Shown here one piece after another: positions 59,468 to 64,000 of a stretch of 64,000 bases of DNA. The stretch's first letter is position 1; each line of letters starts with the position of its first letter. Origin of the DNA: Vibrio vulnificus NBRC 15645 = ATCC 27562 (lineage in GTDB: Bacteria > Pseudomonadota > Gammaproteobacteria > Enterobacterales > Vibrionaceae); contig NZ_CP012881.1 of assembly GCF_002224265.1 (NCBI RefSeq), positions 1,860,001 to 1,924,000 on the forward strand. Direction: 5' to 3'. The notes beneath the pieces were generated by a model that worked only from the letters and a program-made list of their open reading frames with translations, made no database searches and was not told the DNA's origin. Made by a program: the position numbers and the translations under genes.

Positions 59468-60033
59468 TGAAAAAACACCAAGGAATGACGCTCATCGAAA
59501 GTATTGTGGCGATGGTATTGATTGCCGTTGCTATGGTGACCTTGACCAGTTTGCTCTTTCCCAATGTAAAAAATTCCGCTGCGCCGCACTACCAAACGCG
59601 TGCCATTGCCCTAGGACAGGGTTTTATGAGCCAAATTCTCGCACGCGGTTTTGATCACAACAGCAATTTTGATGGTGGCAGTACACGTTGCGGTGAAGAC
59701 GGTGTGTTGTGCACTGCTGCTGATGGTTTAGGCGCAGAAGAATCACAAGTGATCGATTATAACGATGTCGACGATTATATTGGTTGTTGGTATACCACCA
59801 ATACCCAATCTCAATGCCCTGCAGGTTCGGTTCAAAAATCATTAGCGGATGTCTTTGGCAGTACCATCAACACGGAATATCCAAATTTTCGGGTTGATGT
59901 GCGTGTGTTCTACGATGGCAACATGGATGGCAGTGAAGATGGGGCGGTGAGTACGTTAAAGCGCATTGAAATGGCAATACACGCCGGTCAATACGGGCCG
60001 TATCCTCTCGTGGCGTATAAGGGGAACTACTGA
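59467..60033 (+). CDS. mshD: MSHA minor pilin MshD
   Basis: A type IV prepilin of 188 aa with leader MKKHQG cut before MTLIESIVAMVLIAVAMVTL; the mature protein starts with Met instead of the usual Phe. The middle part has cysteines in TRCGEDGVLC and GCWYTTNTQSQC. It starts on the last base of the mshC stop and ends on the first base of mshO, so translation is coupled. Confidence 0.9.
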   Translation: MKKHQGMTLIESIVAMVLIAVAMVTLTSLLFPNVKNSAAPHYQTRAIALGQGFMSQILARGFDHNSNFDGGSTRCGEDGVLCTAADGLGAEESQVIDYNDVDDYIGCWYTTNTQSQCPAGSVQKSLADVFGSTINTEYPNFRVDVRVFYDGNMDGSEDGAVSTLKRIEMAIHAGQYGPYPLVAYKGNY

Positions 60034-60722
60034 TGAGTTCTCGTGGTTTTACCCTAGTGGAAATGGTGCTGACGTTAATTGTCGGTAGCATTTTGGTGCT
60101 GGGCATTGCTGGTTTCGTTGAGCTCGGGACAAAAGGCTATGCGGACTCAGTAGACAGGCAGCGTATCCAAACACAAGCCCAATTTGTGTTAGAGAAGTTG
60201 TCTCGTGAATTTCGTCATGCTGTGCCGAACAGTTTCAGTGGCAGCGGCAATTGCTTGTCTTTTTATCCAATTGTCTATTCGGGCTTTTACGCCGTGAAAG
60301 GCAACGATATTCAATTTTTGATAGGCAATACGAGTGTCACGCCACCGTTGGCTAACGGGCTAAGCTTGGTCATTAATCCAAGTCGTCAGCAAGACCTCGT
60401 TAGCGATTCATTTGATGTCTCAGGGTTAATTAACGACGCGGGTTATTTTGCGGTGTCAAACCAAGCCGCCAGCTTAGAAAGTAATTCCATCAACCGTCGA
60501 CACTATATTTTTAACGCCAATGGCCGTGTTGAATATTGTTTTACCGCAGGGCGGATCAGTCGCAATGGTGTGCAAGTCGCCGATAGTGTTTCCGCAGCAA
60601 GCTTCAACTACCTAGAGCCGACACTGCAGCGTGGTGGGTTAGTGCATATCAAGCTGACGTTTACGCAAAATGATGAATCGAGTCATTACCAACAAGATGT
60701 GCAGGTGCTCAATGTCCCCTAA
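60033..60722 (+). CDS. mshO: MSHA minor pilin MshO
   Basis: A type IV prepilin of 229 aa with the short leader MSSRG before FTLVEMVLTLIVGSILVLGIA. The C-terminal domain resembles the PilW/GspJ group in length, with cysteines in GNCLSFYP and EYCFTAG. It overlaps mshD by one base and mshP by eleven. Confidence 0.9.
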   Translation: MSSRGFTLVEMVLTLIVGSILVLGIAGFVELGTKGYADSVDRQRIQTQAQFVLEKLSREFRHAVPNSFSGSGNCLSFYPIVYSGFYAVKGNDIQFLIGNTSVTPPLANGLSLVINPSRQQDLVSDSFDVSGLINDAGYFAVSNQAASLESNSINRRHYIFNANGRVEYCFTAGRISRNGVQVADSVSAASFNYLEPTLQRGGLVHIKLTFTQNDESSHYQQDVQVLNVP

Positions 60723-61128
60723 TCGACGTAAGCAACAAGGAAACATGCTGGTGGTCGCCATCTTCGTCATTGTGGTGATGGGTTTTCTCGCCTCTTCATT
60801 GACGCGTATTAACTGGTCTAACAGCGATAATTTAACGCGTGAACAGTTAGGGACTCAAGCATGGCTCATGGCGCAATCGGCCAATGAGTGGGCGTTAACT
60901 CAGCTCTACCCACTTGGCGTATCAGCCTCGGTGTCTACTGCGTGTGCTACCATTCAAGGTGCAACGCCAAGTGTCAGCGTCAATAGCCCTTGCCGCAATC
61001 CACAAATTAGTTGCCAATCCATTGGTACATTGCAAGGTGAGACTTTTTATCGCCTTGAGGCGAGCGCAGTCTGCGGGAGTGGTATAGTTGAAGTAGAGCG
61101 CCGGCAAGAAGTATGGGTGAAGGAATGA
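60712..61128 (+). CDS. mshP: MSHA biogenesis protein MshP
   Basis: A 138-aa PilX-like protein. The N-terminus MSPNRRKQQGNMLVVAIFVI has a basic head and a hydrophobic helix but lacks Glu at +5 after the Gly, as in other PilX/GspK-type members. The C-terminal part has four cysteines. ATG 60712 lies within the end of mshO; the open frame to 60670 lacks the family N-terminus. It overlaps mshQ by four bases. Confidence 0.88.
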   Translation: MSPNRRKQQGNMLVVAIFVIVVMGFLASSLTRINWSNSDNLTREQLGTQAWLMAQSANEWALTQLYPLGVSASVSTACATIQGATPSVSVNSPCRNPQISCQSIGTLQGETFYRLEASAVCGSGIVEVERRQEVWVKE

Positions 61129-64000
61129 GTAAAATCAAAGTGATGCTTCGTTGTTTTGGATTGATTCTGATATTTTTTAGTCAGTTCAGTGTAGCCGCTA
61201 GTTGTTTAGGGCATAAAAGCTTTACCGTGAGTTTTGAAGTAACCGCAACAGACGACAATCAATATGTCCAAATGATGAAAAACGGCAATCAGCCTAAGGA
61301 AGTCATTTGGTATACGAAGGCGACAATTGCTCCTGCCACAGAGCATATTTTCCAAGAAAAATCGCTCGTAACTGGTCACAAGTATGAAGTAATTATCACA
61401 CAAGACCAAACGTTGGGGGTGAGTCAATACTATTTAAGGCAGTTGACGCCTTTGTTAGGTAGCTGGGAACTCAAACAGCAAAGTGATAAAGGTTTTACTA
61501 ATGGTTATCTTGAACCATCAGAGTCCGATTCTATTCTGATTGCAGATACAGATTGTCAACCTGTGATCTCTCCTCCTATCGTACCGCCTTCATTTTTCGA
61601 TGATGCACGCTTTGAATTTGGAGAAATAAAACAAAGTGATTGCTACAGTGGATGCTCTATTAATTTTATAAAAGAATATAGAACAACCCCCATTGTTATA
61701 TTGATGCCGTCAATTGATGGGGTTGACTTATCAAATGACGAGCCATCTTCTGTGTTTGTGAAAGCTATCGGACTTGATGGTGCTTCAATCGTGCAGAAAA
61801 TGCCCGCATCAGTCAGCAATAATCCTACCGCTATGCAGCCAGTTTACTATTTTGTCGCAGAGCCGGGGTATGTCACATTAGACTCGCGCTTAGGAAATAG
61901 TTTTCGTGCTCAGGTGGGTAGTTATAACATCACTGATTATCAAGCCAAAGGGGCAGACGCAGGAGAAAGTTGGTTCGATGCCGATTTTTCAGCCAACTTT
62001 GCTTCCGGAACACCTTTAGTACTTACTCAACTGCAAAGTTCACATCAACCTAATCTTTGGGCCACAACGGCAGTTAGAAATGTGACTTTTCGGGATTTTG
62101 ATGTGGCTTTAGAGATAGGCCAGCAAGCCATTAAACCCTCCTCGCCACAGAAAGTGGGATATTTTGCGGCAGTCCCACAAACGGGTTTAACAACGGAGGG
62201 GCAAAAATATGAAATAGCGTTGCCTTCGGGATTATATGGGCAATCTAATGGCAATAATACTGAAGAGTACTTGCAATGGTCATGTAGTAATAATTACCTT
62301 AATTTTTCGGATTCATTTGATAAATATGGTGTTATCGTCAACAAACAAACGCGAAACGGTGGAGATGGTGGCTGGCTTAGGTTGTGTGATTTAAGTAAGA
62401 AGGATAGTTTTAGTTTTGTATTTGATGAGGATAAGGGCAGCCGTCGACACGGTGAAAAAGAAAAGGTAGGTTTTTTTGCTTTTGAATTAGAGCACGATTT
62501 TTCGTTGGATATTTGTCCTTATGTTCCATCTGTAGCGCAGTCGAATGCGTATCACAATGGTGCTCTATACGATGGTGGGCTAGAGTTTACCAATGGTACT
62601 GGCAATATTGCAGTGATACCAGAGAACGATTTGGCTCTTTCATTCGCCTTTAATACTGCGGATATTGCTCAATGTGTTTATCCTAATGGTCAACGTTCTT
62701 GTTTGGTTGATAGTGCATTAGTTTATGATCATTTCCCTATCAATCTTAACTCGTATGATACAAGTGGAAGATCCAATATTAGCTGCAGTTCTAGTTCATG
62801 TCTGCCGTTAAATGCTGGTATTTATAATAATGTCAACATAAATAAAGATGCGACATTGGTGCTTAATGGTGGTGTGTATTATTTCAACCAGTTGAACTTT
62901 AGCGATGATGGTGGGCAGATTACTATAAATGGACCTGTTGAAATTCATTACAAATCTATCCTGCTGCAAAAAAATAATATAAAAGTAAACCAAAGGGGTA
63001 ACCCAAATAATTTATTAATGATTGGACATGGTCAAAATGCTTTCGTAGAGATAGGTGGAGATAACCTTGAATTTTATGGGTATTGGTATGTCGATTATTT
63101 GGCCACCAATAAAGGTGGATTCGATATCTCTGGGGATAACAATAAACTGTATGGCGGTGTTACGGCTTACAGTCTTCGAATGAGTGGATGGACGAACATC
63201 TTAAATGGCCAAGTTCCCAGTTCCTGTGACAATCCGCCTCAAGACAATTACACCCTAGAACTCGTGCGAAGTAGTGGTATTGCCTTGACCTGCGAAACCC
63301 TAACGCCGACGGTGCGTGTGCTTAACCATGGCGTGTTAGCCACCAATTTCACTGGTTCAGTGACGGTACTTGTTGATGGTGTTGCTCAGCAATTAACACC
63401 AGTGAATGGCGTTTTATCACAAACACTGACACTAAGTACAACTCAAACGAAAACGGTGGCGGTTGAAGCTTATATCAATGGCGATCAAGCAAACTCCACA
63501 GTCACGGGACAATATGAGTTTGTCCCCTTCAAATTTGCCATTGATGACCAGTATGTTGTCGCGAGTAAGCCTCAATCTGTTGAAGCCCAAGTCATGGCGT
63601 GTGACTCAGGAAACGTGGTTGATATTGGCTACAATGGTACGCCCGTTATCACATCAACATTGACCCAGCCATTAGGCGGTATGGGCGTACTGACTTATTC
63701 TCCAGTATTTGCTTCTGGTACTAGTACGAGCGATTTGACCTTCACTGATTCTGGAGTTGTGCAAGTGCAGTTGGAAGATGGAAGCTTTGATTGTACTGGA
63801 GTGCAAGGTTGCCCTATCGAAGGTTCAAGTACATTAAAAGGCCAGTTCGTTGTGAACTCACGCCCGTGGACGTTTGCTATCTGCAACGCTGACGCTCCCG
63901 TGTTGCCCATGGATGGTACTTCATCCTCGGGGACTAAATTCAAACTTGCCTCTGAGCGATTTAACCTTCACGTAAAACCGATTGTTTGGCAGAGCGGTGG
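61125..64000 (+). CDS. mshQ: MshQ, large MSHA-associated surface protein, 3' end outside window
   Basis: The frame is open from ATG 61125 to the window end, at least 958 codons with no stop. A signal peptide (about 1-25, ILIFFSQFSVAAS) is followed by an N-terminal region (about 25-150), an unassigned domain (about 160-270, RFEFGEIKQSDCYSGCS) that resembles the repeated-strand, H-lectin-like modules of some adhesins, a large AT-rich middle (about 380-700), and from about residue 705 a region like the DUF6701 part of MshQ (LTPTVRVLNHGVLATNFTGS, GYNGTPVITSTL). DUF6701 normally continues several hundred residues, so the missing part is expected outside. It starts on the mshP stop (ATGA). It is thought to act on the cell surface or pilus tip; binding partners are unknown. 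Confidence 0.88.
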   Translation, partial: MSKIKVMLRCFGLILIFFSQFSVAASCLGHKSFTVSFEVTATDDNQYVQMMKNGNQPKEVIWYTKATIAPATEHIFQEKSLVTGHKYEVIITQDQTLGVSQYYLRQLTPLLGSWELKQQSDKGFTNGYLEPSESDSILIADTDCQPVISPPIVPPSFFDDARFEFGEIKQSDCYSGCSINFIKEYRTTPIVILMPSIDGVDLSNDEPSSVFVKAIGLDGASIVQKMPASVSNNPTAMQPVYYFVAEPGYVTLDSRLGNSFRAQVGSYNITDYQAKGADAGESWFDADFSANFASGTPLVLTQLQSSHQPNLWATTAVRNVTFRDFDVALEIGQQAIKPSSPQKVGYFAAVPQTGLTTEGQKYEIALPSGLYGQSNGNNTEEYLQWSCSNNYLNFSDSFDKYGVIVNKQTRNGGDGGWLRLCDLSKKDSFSFVFDEDKGSRRHGEKEKVGFFAFELEHDFSLDICPYVPSVAQSNAYHNGALYDGGLEFTNGTGNIAVIPENDLALSFAFNTADIAQCVYPNGQRSCLVDSALVYDHFPINLNSYDTSGRSNISCSSSSCLPLNAGIYNNVNINKDATLVLNGGVYYFNQLNFSDDGGQITINGPVEIHYKSILLQKNNIKVNQRGNPNNLLMIGHGQNAFVEIGGDNLEFYGYWYVDYLATNKGGFDISGDNNKLYGGVTAYSLRMSGWTNILNGQVPSSCDNPPQDNYTLELVRSSGIALTCETLTPTVRVLNHGVLATNFTGSVTVLVDGVAQQLTPVNGVLSQTLTLSTTQTKTVAVEAYINGDQANSTVTGQYEFVPFKFAIDDQYVVASKPQSVEAQVMACDSGNVVDIGYNGTPVITSTLTQPLGGMGVLTYSPVFASGTSTSDLTFTDSGVVQVQLEDGSFDCTGVQGCPIEGSSTLKGQFVVNSRPWTFAICNADAPVLPMDGTSSSGTKFKLASERFNLHVKPIVWQSG

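Overview
The window is a stretch of the large chromosome of a Vibrio, most likely V. vulnificus or a close relative. The evidence is the 16S rRNA sequence, the gene order alr, zur/dusA, cysJIH, metH, lysC, pglL, uvrA, galU, qstR, ssb, and the mannose-sensitive haemagglutinin (MSHA) pilus locus in its usual Vibrio place. The species is an inference from sequence memory; the genus is firm. Nearly all of it reads as vertically inherited core genome. I see no insertion sequence, prophage, integron or CRISPR array.

Layout. 1-5.3 kb: the end of rpsR, rplI, a reverse DUF481 outer-membrane protein, dnaB, alr and a BamA/TamA-like barrel. 5.4-8.8 kb: yjbQ (reverse), pgi, then reverse zur followed by a CheX-like gene. 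9.1-11.6 kb: dusA, pspG with a recognisable sigma-54 promoter, a TIGR04219 barrel and a small unknown gene. 11.7-16.1 kb: the overlapping sulfate-assimilation operon cysJ-cysI-cysH. 16.25-27.65 kb: two complete ribosomal RNA operons in direct tandem, about 5.5 kb each. The first carries tRNA-Ile and tRNA-Ala in its spacer, the second tRNA-Glu, -Lys, -Ala and -Val; tRNA-Asp and tRNA-Trp follow. 27.8-31.8 kb: a FIST-domain (NosP-like) sensor paired with a PAS-GGDEF diguanylate cyclase, and a reverse NhaP antiporter. 32-38.8 kb: metH behind a MetJ box, lysC behind a lysine riboswitch, and a class V aminotransferase. 38.8-46.2 kb: reverse pglL, uvrA (LexA box), galU and qstR, then forward ssb. 46.3-64 kb: the msh locus from mshH (csrD) through mshI-J-K-L-M-N-E-G-F, then mshB-A-C-D-O-P and an mshQ that runs off the window.

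How the genes work together. The last 18 kb encodes one machine, the MSHA type IV pilus: secretin MshL, alignment proteins MshI/J/K, AAA ATPase MshM, TPR protein MshN, motor MshE, platform MshG, major pilin MshA, minor pilins B/C/D/O/P and the large surface protein MshQ. MshE belongs to the family that senses cyclic di-GMP, and the window also contains a cyclic di-GMP synthase gene coupled to a probable nitric-oxide sensor. PglL is the Vibrio O-oligosaccharyltransferase, whose relatives modify pilins. QstR is the competence regulator. The cys, metH and lysC genes make sulfide, methionine and aspartate-family amino acids, and two of them have readable control elements.

The most useful unusual points are the tandem rrn operons with their small differences, the NosP-diguanylate cyclase pair, the sharp base-composition break inside mshQ, the LexA box abutting the galU terminator, and the repeated GAGTGC motif upstream of pgi.
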